Assembly: GCA_902761735.1 (NCBI GenBank)
Contig: CACWLL010000010.1
Location: 1 to 64,000, forward strand
Origin: an uncultured bacterium
GTDB lineage: Bacteria > Cyanobacteriota > Vampirovibrionia > Gastranaerophilales > Gastranaerophilaceae
Length of the DNA: 64,000 bases
Direction: 5' to 3'
The position numbers were made by a program, and so were the translations under genes. The notes under the pieces are model-generated. The model saw only the letters and a list, made by a program, of their open reading frames with translations, was not told the origin of the DNA and did no database searches. Of this stretch, positions 37,910-47,139 are shown in pieces (positions within the stretch are counted from its first letter, which is position 1; every line of letters begins with the position of its first letter).

Positions 37910-39931
37910 ATGCAAGTACATAAAATAAATTCATTTCCAAATATCAATTCTTCTTCATTTCCGGCAGTTCCAACATTTACCCGAAAATTAAGAGAAGATG
38001 AAAAAGAAGATTATAACAAGAATGCAATTCAAGCAGCATTAGATTATCTTGGAGTACAGTCTGTCGCAATGATTTTACACGGTTCATGCAATCCCGTTAT
38101 CGGAAATGATTTGGGCATAGGTTCACCATGCAATGAAAAAACAAAAGATGTAATTAAACTCGAAAAATTACATGGTTTTAACGCTAATCAATTAGGTCCT
38201 ATGGGAGAAGTTACCAGAGGAGATATCTCACCTTATTCGGCATCCGTATTTGCCTTAAATAAAATGTTTATTGATGCCGAAGCCCTCACCAAGGATGAAT
38301 ACGCAAATATATTGTCGGAAGAGGAATTAAAAACTTTTAGAGTTAACTATCACGACTCAAGAACGCCTTATACTTACTCAAAATTCTTTGACTCTTTCGA
38401 AAATTATGACAGAATTATAAAAGATGCATATTTTAATTTCGTAGATAAAGTAAGAGAAAAAGACCCTGCAGCACTAAAATTAAAAAAAGAATACGAAGCT
38501 TTCAGAGATAAAAAAGGTGAAAAATTGACTCTTGCTGCCGTTTTTGAGGTATTGAGCAAAACATACGGTACCCGTGACACAGATGTTTGGGAAAGCGAAA
38601 TTGACAGAAATCTTCCGGCACTAATTAAAGATAATAATCAAGAAGCTCTAAACCGTTTTAGACAAATAATGCAGCGTTCCGGAGATGATATTCACAGTTT
38701 CGTATTCGGACAATTCCTTGTAAATAAACAATTAAAAGAAAATCAAGATTTTCGTAAAAGCATGGGGTTTGAATACATAAATGACAACTTGGTAGGTAAC
38801 GATAGAAGTGAAGAATGGATTTTTTCCGATGTATTTCTTAAAAATTACAGACTTGGATGTCCTGAAGGCGGAAAAAATAACGGGCCGCAATTATGGGATA
38901 TTCCGGTCGTTAATCCTAAAAAACTTTTCAATAGGGACGGAAGCCTCGGGCCAGCAGGGAAATTCTTAAAAGAAAAATTGGAAGCAGGTTTAGAATACTG
39001 CGAAAATATAAGAATAGACCACGCACTCGGTCTTGTAGATCCATATGTGTACGATAAGCGTTCCGTTGCAATTATAGACGGGAATTTGGATTGGGGAAGA
39101 TTTAGAGGTGCCAATATATCAAATTTCTCTGAACTCGACCCTGAAGGAAACTATAAAAAGATACTTGAACGAATAGTTCTTCCTACATTAAAAGAACACA
39201 AAATTACACCGGAAAAAGCAGTTTGGGAAGATTTAGGAAACCAAACCTGGACTTTTCATAATATATATAAAGAACAACTTCATCTGCCGGGTATGACGCA
39301 ATTACATTGGGAAAGAGGGGAAGGTAAACCTCGTGAAAATTGGGCATTAATGGGCTCGCATGATGAAGCTTCAGCTATGGATTTACTAAAAAATACCAAC
39401 CTTAAGTATGGCTGGGATAATGATAACAGTGCTTGGCATATAGATTATCTATCAGGTTTTCTAAATCAGGATCCGGCAAGAGCCGCAGAAAAAGAAACTT
39501 TTAAACGCAACCTATGGAATGACCCTACAAGAAGAATAAAGTCTAAATTTGCAGAATTATTCCTCATCGCAGATAGGGTGCAAATACCGTTTACGGATTT
39601 CTTCGGAATTGAACAACGATACAACGAAAAAGGAACGAAATCTGCCAATAATTGGAAACTACGCTTGAATAAAAATTTTGAAAATGATTATTACAAAAAT
39701 TTAAGCAGCGAAAATCCAACAGCTTTAAATATGGCAGAAATATTGAAAATTGCCGTTCAAGCCCGTATGGATATGGATGTTGTAAAATATTCACACGAGC
39801 AAGCCAGAATGTCTGACGGTAGTTTTGATGAAAGAAAAATTTCAGAATTTAGACATGATTTATATAAAGAAAAGAAACCTTTATTGAAAAAACTTGACCA
39901 ATACGAAAAGATTTTAAAAGAAAAAGAATAA
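37910..39931 (+). CDS. Divergent GH77 4-alpha-glucanotransferase
   Basis: A 673-residue protein with the GH77 (MalQ/amylomaltase) catalytic pattern, which transfers alpha-1,4-glucan segments in glycogen or maltodextrin metabolism. Landmarks: QLGPMGEVTRGDISPYSA (the LPLGP...G.SPYQS element), IRIDHALGL (nucleophile Asp), VWEDLGNQ (acid/base Glu) and LMGSHDEASA (stabilising Asp). The spacing and surroundings differ much from E. coli MalQ, so it is a divergent branch and the exact specificity is uncertain. The frame is open from a TTG at 37892, but the ATG at 37910 is preferred (GGGA just upstream). The N-terminal 20 residues are polar and unconserved. Confidence 0.8.
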   Translation: MQVHKINSFPNINSSSFPAVPTFTRKLREDEKEDYNKNAIQAALDYLGVQSVAMILHGSCNPVIGNDLGIGSPCNEKTKDVIKLEKLHGFNANQLGPMGEVTRGDISPYSASVFALNKMFIDAEALTKDEYANILSEEELKTFRVNYHDSRTPYTYSKFFDSFENYDRIIKDAYFNFVDKVREKDPAALKLKKEYEAFRDKKGEKLTLAAVFEVLSKTYGTRDTDVWESEIDRNLPALIKDNNQEALNRFRQIMQRSGDDIHSFVFGQFLVNKQLKENQDFRKSMGFEYINDNLVGNDRSEEWIFSDVFLKNYRLGCPEGGKNNGPQLWDIPVVNPKKLFNRDGSLGPAGKFLKEKLEAGLEYCENIRIDHALGLVDPYVYDKRSVAIIDGNLDWGRFRGANISNFSELDPEGNYKKILERIVLPTLKEHKITPEKAVWEDLGNQTWTFHNIYKEQLHLPGMTQLHWERGEGKPRENWALMGSHDEASAMDLLKNTNLKYGWDNDNSAWHIDYLSGFLNQDPARAAEKETFKRNLWNDPTRRIKSKFAELFLIADRVQIPFTDFFGIEQRYNEKGTKSANNWKLRLNKNFENDYYKNLSSENPTALNMAEILKIAVQARMDMDVVKYSHEQARMSDGSFDERKISEFRHDLYKEKKPLLKKLDQYEKILKEKE

Positions 39932-39938
39932 ATTTTAT

Positions 39939-39967
39939 TTGACCAACTTGCCCTAATAACATAAAAT
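39939..39967 (+). promoter_or_regulatory. Strong promoter, probably leaderless
   Basis: TTGACC (39939-39944), a 17-base spacer and TAAAAT (39962-39967) are followed by just six bases (AGAATT) and the ATG at 39974. There is no ribosome-binding site, so the message should begin at or next to the start codon. Confidence 0.65.
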
Positions 39968-39973
39968 AGAATT

Positions 39974-40897
39974 ATGAAAAAGAGAGTCTTTATTATAATT
40001 ATAGCGATTACAATACTTACATTTATCAATATTGGGACAATTTTTGCTGCGGAAAATAACCTCGAAAGTATATTATTAACTCCTGCAGGGGAGATTTTGA
40101 CAGAAGAAAATAATACTCCGCCTGAGACTTCGCCGGTATTGCAAAATATATTCATTTGGCAATTACCCGAAGAACAACTCATCCCTCAAACTCAATCAAA
40201 TTATGACGAAGAATATGAAGATTTTGGAAATAATGAAATAAATGTTGCAGATATAGATACGACAACAGATACTGCACAAGAAAGCTCTATAAAAGGGTAT
40301 TTAGAATACCTTGATGATACAAATTCAATTACACTTAAAAAACCGGATAATGAGTTTGTATTAAATTTAAGTGTTCCTCAAAAATTCCAAAAATCCGGAC
40401 TGTTATCTTCCGAGAAAATTTTACCCGCAACAAGTTTAGAAAGAACATTATATTCCCGTTCGGACAAAATTCAATATAATATAGCTCCTCTGGATACCTC
40501 CAGCATATATAAAGACGGCGGGTTTTCCATAGGAACTACATACAACGAAAGTATTGATACTTCTGATTTAGGTTTTACTACATCATTTTTTACTAAATAT
40601 GAAACAAATTATTTTTCCCTAAAATCTTCTTATGACAAAGATTCAGGAGTCGCATACTCGGATAATATAGATAAATTAGTATTCTCACCTGAGCTGAAAC
40701 TGACAAAACATCTCTCAATAAAAGATATTTTCACGTCAGACATAACAAGAAACAGAAAAAAGAATGAGATTGTATTATCAATCAAACCCCGAAAAGATGA
40801 TAGAGTAAGGTTTGAATTCGGTGCAGGCCAAACTTTTGATGAAAAAAATGAACTTATACGCTCCCAAGTAAAATTTTCAACGCAATTCAGATGGTAA
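39974..40897 (+). CDS. Exported barrel-like outer membrane protein
   Basis: A 307-residue exported protein. The signal peptide (RVFIIIIAITILTFINIGTIFAA) is long and hydrophobic. The mature N-terminal 90 residues are acidic and probably disordered. From about 150 on, alternating beta-strands appear (FSIGTTYNESI, FTSFFTKYETNYFSLKSSYD, DRVRFEFGAGQTF), and the protein ends SQVKFSTQFRW with the terminal aromatic residue typical of outer-membrane barrels recognised by Omp85. The barrel would be small, about eight strands. No family name can be given. Promoter and start indicate a leaderless mRNA. Confidence 0.75.
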   Translation: MKKRVFIIIIAITILTFINIGTIFAAENNLESILLTPAGEILTEENNTPPETSPVLQNIFIWQLPEEQLIPQTQSNYDEEYEDFGNNEINVADIDTTTDTAQESSIKGYLEYLDDTNSITLKKPDNEFVLNLSVPQKFQKSGLLSSEKILPATSLERTLYSRSDKIQYNIAPLDTSSIYKDGGFSIGTTYNESIDTSDLGFTTSFFTKYETNYFSLKSSYDKDSGVAYSDNIDKLVFSPELKLTKHLSIKDIFTSDITRNRKKNEIVLSIKPRKDDRVRFEFGAGQTFDEKNELIRSQVKFSTQFRW

Positions 40898-40943
40898 CTG
40901 GACACCGGCACAAATTTTTTATATAATAAAATTAGGAGCCGGT

Positions 40944-41381
40944 ATGGAAGAAAATCAAGGAAACGAAACTGAACAGGGCATAGAAAAAATTCAGGCAAAC
41001 CCGCAGTTGGCAGAAAAAGCAAAGAAAAAGTCAAAAAAACATAAACGTAAAATTTCGTTTTACTATTCTTTTTTGACATTTGTATTAATATTCTGCATAT
41101 TACAAGTTGGGGGGAGCGTTGTTTTAAATATTTCTAAAACCGTAGCATACCGCAGCAAAATACATACAATGAATAAAGTTCGGAATGAAGCAGAACAACG
41201 CAACAAGGATTTAAAAACAGATATTAAACTATTCTCAAAAGCTTCCAGTCTTGAAGAAATTGCAAGAAACAATCTAAAAATGGCAGGGAATAAAGAAGTT
41301 TTAGTAATTATAAACAATCCTCCTGCCACAAGCGATTCTCAAAACAAAAAGAAGCATAACAAAAAAAAGAAAAAAAAGTAA
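40944..41381 (+). CDS. DivIC/FtsB-like septum formation protein
   Basis: A 145-residue single-pass protein. A lysine-rich cytoplasmic tail, one membrane helix (about 38-57, FYYSFLTFVLIFCILQVGGSVV), a short periplasmic coiled-coil (KVRNEAEQRNKDLKTDIKLF) and the ending SSLEEIARNNLKMAGNKEVLVII match the FtsB/DivIC/FtsL family, which links early and late divisome proteins. The C-terminal 15 residues are almost all Lys, Asn and His, an unusual basic tail. TAGGAG precedes the ATG. It lies directly upstream of the TPR gene (3-base gap to that open frame, 15 to its chosen ATG). Confidence 0.82.
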   Translation: MEENQGNETEQGIEKIQANPQLAEKAKKKSKKHKRKISFYYSFLTFVLIFCILQVGGSVVLNISKTVAYRSKIHTMNKVRNEAEQRNKDLKTDIKLFSKASSLEEIARNNLKMAGNKEVLVIINNPPATSDSQNKKKHNKKKKKK

Positions 41382-41396
41382 AAATTGGAGAATTTT

Positions 41397-42977
41397 ATGC
41401 CAACCGAACACGATGAAATTTTACAATATATAAAAAGAGCTTTTGAATTAAAGAATCAGGAATGTTATAAACAAGCAATCGAAATGTTATATAAAGCAAT
41501 TGCGATTGAACCTGATAATATAGAAATTCTTTTCCAAATCGGGGAATTATACTACCTGTTACACAACTATACGAGAGCTGTTCAATATCCTGAACAAATT
41601 TTATCTGTTGACGAAAATCATATTCCGGCACTGAAGCTAATAAAAAATATATATTTAAAACAAGATATGTTTTATCAGGCAAAAGATATCGCAGAAAAAT
41701 TATATAACCTTGAACCAATAGAAGTAAACATGGTATCCCTTGTAAAAATATACGGGCAGCTTGATATGTTTGATGAAATAATAAAGCTCTACGATAAAAT
41801 AAAGGATAGCGAAAAAGCTTTGTATGCTTATGCCTCAAGCAAATATCACGCAGGAGATTTCTCCAGTGCAAGCGAAATTATAGAAAGAGCACTTGAAAAA
41901 TTCCCAAACAGTGAAGACTTCCTCATACTAAAAGGTAAAATATTATTTGACAGTGGGGATTTCTCCGGTGCAAACGAGATTTTTTCCAAATTTGACAAAA
42001 ATTCACTTAATCCTGAAATTTTAAATTATCACGGATTATTTGCTATGGAAAATAATGATTTCATAACTGCAATAAAAATGTTCTCCAAGGCTTTTAATGC
42101 TGATACAAAAAATTCTAAATATGTATACAATTTAGCTAACGCATATTTTTTAAACGGATGGCATCAAGAAGCCTCGGAAGCCTACAAAAAAGCAATCCAA
42201 TTAGAGCCTGACAATTTGGATTTCCGGTATTCATATGCGTATTTGTGTTGCGAAGATAAGGAATATGCTAAGGCAAAAAACGATATTGAATATATTTTAA
42301 ATTATGAACCAACTCATGCCGGTGGAAATGTCTTAAAAGCTATTATTCTTAAAGAAAATAAAAATTTTATAGAAGCCGAAAACCTTCTTTTAAAAAATAT
42401 TTCAAACGGTTTTGATGATGAGTTTACCCTCTCAACATTAGCCGAAATAGAATGTGATTTGGGTAAATACGACAAAGCCGAAAACCACATAAGTACTGTT
42501 GTAGGAAGGGATATTAATAATTTAAGTTATAAAAGTATACTTGCAGAAATCTTTATAAAACAAAAAAAATATATTGAAGCCATAGACCTTGCTAACATAA
42601 TAATTTCTATAAATGAAAATTACGTTGACGGATACATAATAGGTGCAAAAGCATCATTTGCACTAAATAAATTTGAAGAAACCAAAAAATTTGCACAAAA
42701 TGCACTTTCAATAGATATGAACTGTTCGGAAGCTTATTATTATTTAGCTCTATACAGAAAAAATGAAAACGATTTTGAAGAAGCAATTGAATGTATGAAA
42801 CGAGCAATTTTATACAAGCCCGATGACTCTAAATATTATGCTCAAATGGCTGAAATATACAAAAAAATAGGCGATACGAAAACTGCTTTTGAATACATAA
42901 AAGAAGCAGAAGACATTAATCCTTCGGAAGAATACAAAATATTATATAGAGAATATGCCGCATTAAACAGAAAATAA
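41397..42977 (+). CDS. TPR-repeat protein
   Basis: A 526-residue soluble protein made almost entirely of tetratricopeptide repeats, with units such as YKQAIEMLYKAIAIEPDNIEIL, YKKAIQLEPDNLDFRYSYAY and AIECMKRAILYKPDDSKYYAQMA. The last units at about 445-515 are the most regular. TPRs are protein-binding scaffolds, and no enzymatic domain is attached. The start is set at ATG 41397 with GGAG six bases upstream; the TTG at 41385 is less likely. It follows the DivIC-like gene closely, suggesting a role in envelope or division assemblies, which is only inferred. Confidence 0.88.
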   Translation: MPTEHDEILQYIKRAFELKNQECYKQAIEMLYKAIAIEPDNIEILFQIGELYYLLHNYTRAVQYPEQILSVDENHIPALKLIKNIYLKQDMFYQAKDIAEKLYNLEPIEVNMVSLVKIYGQLDMFDEIIKLYDKIKDSEKALYAYASSKYHAGDFSSASEIIERALEKFPNSEDFLILKGKILFDSGDFSGANEIFSKFDKNSLNPEILNYHGLFAMENNDFITAIKMFSKAFNADTKNSKYVYNLANAYFLNGWHQEASEAYKKAIQLEPDNLDFRYSYAYLCCEDKEYAKAKNDIEYILNYEPTHAGGNVLKAIILKENKNFIEAENLLLKNISNGFDDEFTLSTLAEIECDLGKYDKAENHISTVVGRDINNLSYKSILAEIFIKQKKYIEAIDLANIIISINENYVDGYIIGAKASFALNKFEETKKFAQNALSIDMNCSEAYYYLALYRKNENDFEEAIECMKRAILYKPDDSKYYAQMAEIYKKIGDTKTAFEYIKEAEDINPSEEYKILYREYAALNRK

Positions 42978-42988
42978 AATCAACCTAT

Positions 42989-43016
42989 TTGACGAAAAAA
43001 TAAATATAAGTATAAT
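42989..43016 (+). promoter_or_regulatory. Promoter of the HExxH protein gene
   Basis: TTGACG (42989-42994), a 16-base spacer and a perfect TATAAT (43011-43016), 39 bases upstream of the ATG with a GAGGAGG ribosome-binding site between. Confidence 0.7.
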
Positions 43017-43055
43017 ATTAATATTGCTTTTGGATTAAGATGAGGAGGTTATTTT

Positions 43056-43727
43056 ATGAATTTAAAAAAAATATTAATTACGATACTTACATCGTACTTT
43101 ATACTTCCTCTGAGTGCTCTGGCAAAAACAGATTACTATATTCCCGAAAATTTTCCGAAAAAATATGACAAGGAATACGTAACCCTAATTGCACCTGTCT
43201 ATAAATCCGTAAGTAAAGAGCCAGTCATATTTGCCGCAATGGATATGCTAATCGGTACCAACGGGGAGTTTTCTCGTAATGCAATATTAGGGAACAATCT
43301 GAGTCAAAGACCGATGAAAGTTGAATTTAAGAATTTAAGTGAAATAAATGAACAATACGCAAATTTCGATGCTCTTGGCTGGAAAAAAGGAAAACATTTA
43401 TACATATATATTAATGCAAAACATAAAGATGCGCCTCCGGGGGCTATTGCAGCATTACTTTCACACGAGGCACTTCATCAGGATGAATATAATTCCATTG
43501 CCGAAGAAACATATGCCTGGACTATGGAAGCTGCAGTTTGGAGCGAAATTTTAAAAATGTACCCGGAAAGCAACGAGAATCTTCACCCTCTTGTAACAAG
43601 AGAAAACAGATTAAAACAACTTTTTGAAAAAGGAAATTATTCTGATAAATATATCAGAAAAACCGTTCAATCCAATAAAGGGTACGTAAATTTACCACAA
43701 ACCTCACCGGGATTTGAAAATCTATAA
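43056..43727 (+). CDS. Secreted zincin-like protein with HExxH motif
   Basis: A 223-residue exported protein with signal peptide (KKILITILTSYFILPLSALA) and a very strong GAGGAGG ribosome-binding site. Residues 137-141 read HEALH, the zinc-binding HExxH of metallopeptidases, within a hydrophobic helix (AIAALLSHEALHQDE), and Glu150/151 in AEETYAW is positioned as a gluzincin-type third ligand. The family is not one I can name. It may be a small secreted or periplasmic peptidase acting on envelope or host proteins. It has its own promoter and terminator, so it is a single-gene unit. Confidence 0.75.
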   Translation: MNLKKILITILTSYFILPLSALAKTDYYIPENFPKKYDKEYVTLIAPVYKSVSKEPVIFAAMDMLIGTNGEFSRNAILGNNLSQRPMKVEFKNLSEINEQYANFDALGWKKGKHLYIYINAKHKDAPPGAIAALLSHEALHQDEYNSIAEETYAWTMEAAVWSEILKMYPESNENLHPLVTRENRLKQLFEKGNYSDKYIRKTVQSNKGYVNLPQTSPGFENL

Positions 43728-43731
43728 AAAA

Positions 43732-43755
43732 TGCTCTGAAGAAATCTTCAGAGCA
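43732..43755. terminator. Bidirectional terminator
   Basis: A perfect 10-bp stem TGCTCTGAAG / CTTCAGAGCA with loop AAAT sits between two convergent genes. The minus strand continues with TTTTTTATAG and the plus strand with a T-rich tail, so it serves both the HExxH gene and the GT2 gene. Confidence 0.85.
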
Positions 43756-43774
43756 CATCTTTATTTATATAACG

Positions 43775-44860
43775 CTATTTTATTTTAAATTTGAATTGCA
43801 AGCCTAAAACAGTCCAAACCTTGTGCCCGTTTATATTGCGAACAGAAAATATTTGCTGCAATACAGTAGGAGTATTTGACATCATAATAATTTTTGAATT
43901 TAATTGCGTTATTTTATTTTTTAAATTTGCAATTTCTCTGTCTTGAAGTTCTATTCTCGAAGCTATTCTATTGCACTGAACAGACATCGAATTAATTTTA
44001 TCATTGTAATTGAAATCTTTCTGCATTAATTCACATTTGCCCCAAATCTGAACAAGTAAATTTAATGCTTCAATAGTAAAATACTTAGCGACAGACTTCA
44101 TATATTCTTGCAATCTGATATATGCAAGTTCCATCAAGCGATTATAACCGTTATCAAGTGCAATATCCATAATCTCCAAAATACTGCGCAGCAAATCGGT
44201 AATTTTCTTTCTGTCCCATTCGATGTCGTTATATGTTACTCTTTTCGCATAAGTAACTTTGTGAATAGCATAAAATTTGCCTGCTTTTAGCATTGCATTG
44301 ACCAAAAAGGGTTGAGATTCAAAATATGAATAATCAGGGAAAAATAATTGGTTATTTAACAAAAATTCTCTGTTATATATAAATCTCGTATATCCGTAAT
44401 CATATTGGTAATCATCATAATATACAATCTCATCACGAATAAATTTGTACCCGTCCTCAATGCCTAATTGAGATAGTTCCGGATTATCGGTTTTGAACAT
44501 AGCAAGTTCACCGCCGCATATAGAAACATCATATTCATAAGCCTTTGAATACAATTTTTCCATAACATCACGGTCAGGTAATTTATCTTCAGCTTTTATA
44601 AAGAAAACAAATTCACCGGTTGCAACTTTTATACCACGATTTTTACTAAACGCTCTGCCAAGATGTTCTTGATTAATCACTTTAAAACGATAGTCCGTTT
44701 CTGCATACTTCTGATAAACCTGAGCTGTTTCATCTGTTGAACCATCGTTTATACATATAATTTCCAATTCTTCCAAAGTTTGAGATATTACACTATCCAA
44801 ACACTCCGGAAGGACTTTATCCGCATTGTGTGCATAAATAATTACAGATACTTTTGCCAT
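43775..44860 (-). CDS. Family 2 glycosyltransferase
   Basis: A 361-residue GT2 enzyme. The N-terminal GT-A domain has KVSVIIYAHN, IICINDGSTDET and a modified acceptor-metal site (FVFFIKAEDKL, where classic enzymes have DxD). The C-terminal half is helical with a coiled-coil (IASRIELQDREIANLKNKITQLNSKI). It is probably a surface-polysaccharide transferase. The open frame continues upstream to 44974, but that part is the tRNA-Ser gene read as protein. The correct ATG is at 44860, preceded by AAAGAG. The gene starts 30 bases after tRNA-Ser on the same strand and may be read through from its promoter. Confidence 0.88.
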   Translation of the reverse strand: MAKVSVIIYAHNADKVLPECLDSVISQTLEELEIICINDGSTDETAQVYQKYAETDYRFKVINQEHLGRAFSKNRGIKVATGEFVFFIKAEDKLPDRDVMEKLYSKAYEYDVSICGGELAMFKTDNPELSQLGIEDGYKFIRDEIVYYDDYQYDYGYTRFIYNREFLLNNQLFFPDYSYFESQPFLVNAMLKAGKFYAIHKVTYAKRVTYNDIEWDRKKITDLLRSILEIMDIALDNGYNRLMELAYIRLQEYMKSVAKYFTIEALNLLVQIWGKCELMQKDFNYNDKINSMSVQCNRIASRIELQDREIANLKNKITQLNSKIIMMSNTPTVLQQIFSVRNINGHKVWTVLGLQFKFKIK

Positions 44861-44890
44861 AAAACTCTTTCTCTTTCTTAATTCGTAAAG

Positions 44891-44980
44891 TGGCGGAGAG
44901 AGTGGGATTCGAACCCACGGTGGGTATGACCCCACACAGACTTTCGAGATCCGCACCTTAAACCACTCGGACATCTCTCC
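44891..44980 (-). tRNA. tRNA-Ser (anticodon CGA), CCA encoded
   Basis: A 90-nt class II tRNA on the minus strand: acceptor GGAGAGA/TCTCTCC, D-arm with TCCGAGTGGTTTAAGG, anticodon stem CGGAT/GTCTG around loop CTCGAAA (anticodon CGA), a long variable arm (TGTGGGG...CCCACC), and T-arm GTGGG-TTCGAAT-CCCAC. The discriminator is G and CCA is encoded, unlike the tRNA-Lys in this window. Confidence 0.95.
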
Positions 44981-44990
44981 ATCAAGTTGA

Positions 44991-45019
44991 ATTATAACAT
45001 ATTTTTTATTTTATGGGAA
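44991..45019 (-). promoter_or_regulatory. Promoter of tRNA-Ser
   Basis: On the minus strand a perfect TATAAT (44991-44996) ends 10 bases upstream of the tRNA 5' end. TTCCCA (45014-45019) is 17 bases further upstream and is a weak -35. Confidence 0.55.
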
Positions 45020-45139
45020 GAGTAAAAGATATTATCTTAATTATATGATTGACTTTCACACAAAAATCATTAATTTATATGATACATAGATAGGTAGATA
45101 GTTTTATAATAAAACTAATCAGACAAGGGTAGAGTAGAT

Positions 45140-45901
45140 ATGTTTTCAGAAATGATACAAAGTTTGTTGAATAGCGGCGGTCAAACCGAAGCGATGAAGC
45201 GATATAGTTCTATGACTAATCAAGTCAATAGTATAAAACATAAGCTTCAATCTCCGGTTAATCAGCAGGTATCTGCAAATCCCATGGATACAATCTATCC
45301 TGCCGGCAAACCCGTAAACGGGTTTGAAAGTATTCTTCAGTCTTCTCAACCGGCTAACTTTGGGAATATGCTTTTAAACAAAGCCTCAATGAATGTAAAT
45401 GCTCAAATAGTAAATAAGGAATCCGTAACCCCTACAATAGAAAATTCAATTCGTTCATATTCTGCCGATAACTCGGTTGCACAGGCTATGGCTATTATGC
45501 AAAATAGCCAGAATACAACTGCGAATAAATCTCAAATTTTGGATATGGTAGATCAAATTTCGGAAAAACACGGGGTGGACAGCCGTCTTGTTAAGGCACT
45601 TATAAAACAAGAATCGGGTTTTAACCCGAATGCAAAATCAAAAGCAGGAGCCATGGGGTTAATGCAATTAATGCCGTCAACTGCAAAAAGTCTTGGCGTC
45701 AACAATCCGTATAGTCCTGTTCAAAATGTTGAAGGCGGAGTAAAATATTTAAAATCAATGCTCAACAAATACAATGGTAATATTATTTTGGCATTGGCAG
45801 CATATAATGCAGGCCCTGGAGCCGTTGATAAATATTCCGGCGTTCCGCCTTACAAAGAAACCCAAAATTACGTAAAGAATATTTTGGCTAATTATCTGTA
45901 A
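45140..45901 (+). CDS. Lytic transglycosylase (SLT domain), no signal peptide
   Basis: A 253-residue protein with a C-terminal SLT lytic transglycosylase domain (about 133-253) that would cleave peptidoglycan. Hallmarks: [14 protein letters not shown] with catalytic Glu158, [29 protein letters not shown], and [13 protein letters not shown]. The N-terminal 130 residues are polar, Ser/Asn/Gln-rich and start [14 protein letters not shown] without a Sec signal peptide. AGGGTAGAG upstream supports this start. The missing signal recalls transglycosylases delivered by specialised secretion or phage systems. Its end overlaps the convergent umuC gene by 14 bases. Confidence 0.88.
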   Translation: MFSEMIQSLLNSGGQTEAMKRYSSMTNQVNSIKHKLQSPVNQQVSANPMDTIYPAGKPVNGFESILQSSQPANFGNMLLNKASMNVNAQIVNKESVTPTIENSIRSYSADNSVAQAMAIMQNSQNTTANKSQILDMVDQISEKHGVDSRLVKALIKQESGFNPNAKSKAGAMGLMQLMPSTAKSLGVNNPYSPVQNVEGGVKYLKSMLNKYNGNIILALAAYNAGPGAVDKYSGVPPYKETQNYVKNILANYL

Positions 45902-47081
45902 TCTCAGGACGCCTTGTAAATCCAGTTTTCACTATGTCTTTGCCAAATTTATTTTCTAATTTATCTATACATTTTGCTAATTTATCATTTTTATTGTCAA
46001 CTATTTCATTTGAGAACAGGAATAATTGTTCTCCGCAGTCATAGGTTATTCCTTCCAAAAACACCCCCGAACTTCTGTATAAAATTTCCGGAGAATATAT
46101 GGTATCCAATAAATCAAATATTATATCAGATACTTCCCACTCATAACACGTAGGACGTTCAATAGTTTTTTTATTAGCATAAACTTTAAAATCCTTTGTC
46201 CTCAGCATAACACCTAAAACATTGCTCTTTGCTCCGATTTCCCGAAGCTTTGCACAACTTCTGTGTATATGCCGATTAAGCTCATTTTTTATATAATTTA
46301 TATCAGATGTAAAAATTCCAAGAGCCTTGGTATTTTGAATGGATTTTGGCAGTTTAATCTCGTTCGTGACGGAAGAAACGTACTCTCCTAATAACTCATG
46401 CTTCATCTCTCGCCCACGAATACCAACTTTTTTATCGAGCCAAGCATCACTTTTTTGGGTAAGCTCATACGCATTGATTATACCTGATTGATGAAAAAGT
46501 CTTGTTAAATTTCTCCCAATCCCCCAAATTTCTTCAATCTTTGTCTTATGCAACTCTTCATTTGAATGTTCGGGATTAATAATATATACGCCGTTAGGGG
46601 TATTTTTCGCCTTATCGGAAGCGAGTTTTGCTAACGTTTTGCTTGTACTTAAGCCTATTGATACAGTTATATCAGTTTCTTGCTTGATTTTATCTCTTAA
46701 AAATGAGGCTAATTGCGGATAATCCATTTTATATAATTTTGACAAACCTGTAAAATCGACAAACGCTTCATCAACCGAATACACATCAACAACAGGAGAA
46801 AAATCCCTTAATACTGTCATTACCTCTGATGATACCTTTGAATATAAATCATGATTTGCAACAATATAGATACTTTTAGGATGCTCTTTTTTCGCCATAA
46901 ACAGAGGTTCACCCATCCTGACCCCCATCTTTTTTGCTTCTCTTGAGCGTGAAATAACGCACCCCTCTCGATTAGAAATAACACTGACAGGTTTTCCTTT
47001 GAGTTCAGGATTCATCTTCTGCTCACAACTTACAAAAAACGAATCGCAATCTACTAATGCTACAATTTTCTTCTTCCCCAT
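45888..47081 (-). CDS. umuC: UmuC-type Y-family DNA polymerase
   Basis: A 397-residue translesion DNA polymerase. The palm motifs [14 protein letters not shown] and [13 protein letters not shown] carry the metal-binding acids. [31 protein letters not shown] is characteristic of UmuC rather than DinB. The fingers/thumb ([17 protein letters not shown]), helix-hairpin-helix ([14 protein letters not shown]) and a C-terminal UmuC tail are present. No umuD lies next to it, which is unusual for pol V. It has its own promoter and a nearby inverted repeat. The gene converges with and overlaps the transglycosylase gene by 14 bases. Confidence 0.9.
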   Translation of the reverse strand: MGKKKIVALVDCDSFFVSCEQKMNPELKGKPVSVISNREGCVISRSREAKKMGVRMGEPLFMAKKEHPKSIYIVANHDLYSKVSSEVMTVLRDFSPVVDVYSVDEAFVDFTGLSKLYKMDYPQLASFLRDKIKQETDITVSIGLSTSKTLAKLASDKAKNTPNGVYIINPEHSNEELHKTKIEEIWGIGRNLTRLFHQSGIINAYELTQKSDAWLDKKVGIRGREMKHELLGEYVSSVTNEIKLPKSIQNTKALGIFTSDINYIKNELNRHIHRSCAKLREIGAKSNVLGVMLRTKDFKVYANKKTIERPTCYEWEVSDIIFDLLDTIYSPEILYRSSGVFLEGITYDCGEQLFLFSNEIVDNKNDKLAKCIDKLENKFGKDIVKTGFTRRPEITDN

Positions 47082-47094
47082 AATGATAGTATAT

Positions 47095-47123
47095 ATCTAA
47101 ACAAAGAAAATATACAATATCAA
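47095..47123 (-). promoter_or_regulatory. Promoter of umuC
   Basis: On the minus strand TTGATA (47118-47123), a 17-base spacer and TTAGAT (47095-47100), 13 bases upstream of the ATG. Confidence 0.45.
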
Positions 47124-47139
47124 CTTAAATATAATGGCA

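Noticed and set aside
44861-44974. N-terminal extension of the GT2 frame, beginning MSEWFKV
   Set aside because: It is the tRNA-Ser gene and its leader read as protein; this kind of translation is a known artefact of tRNA-Ser genes. The real start is the ATG at 44860.
45083-45102. Short tandem tagata-type microrepeat upstream of the transglycosylase gene
   Set aside because: Only two or three imperfect copies in AT-rich sequence; likely chance.
45888-47081. DinB (pol IV) assignment of the Y-family polymerase
   Set aside because: [23 protein letters not shown] and the overall length match UmuC rather than DinB.
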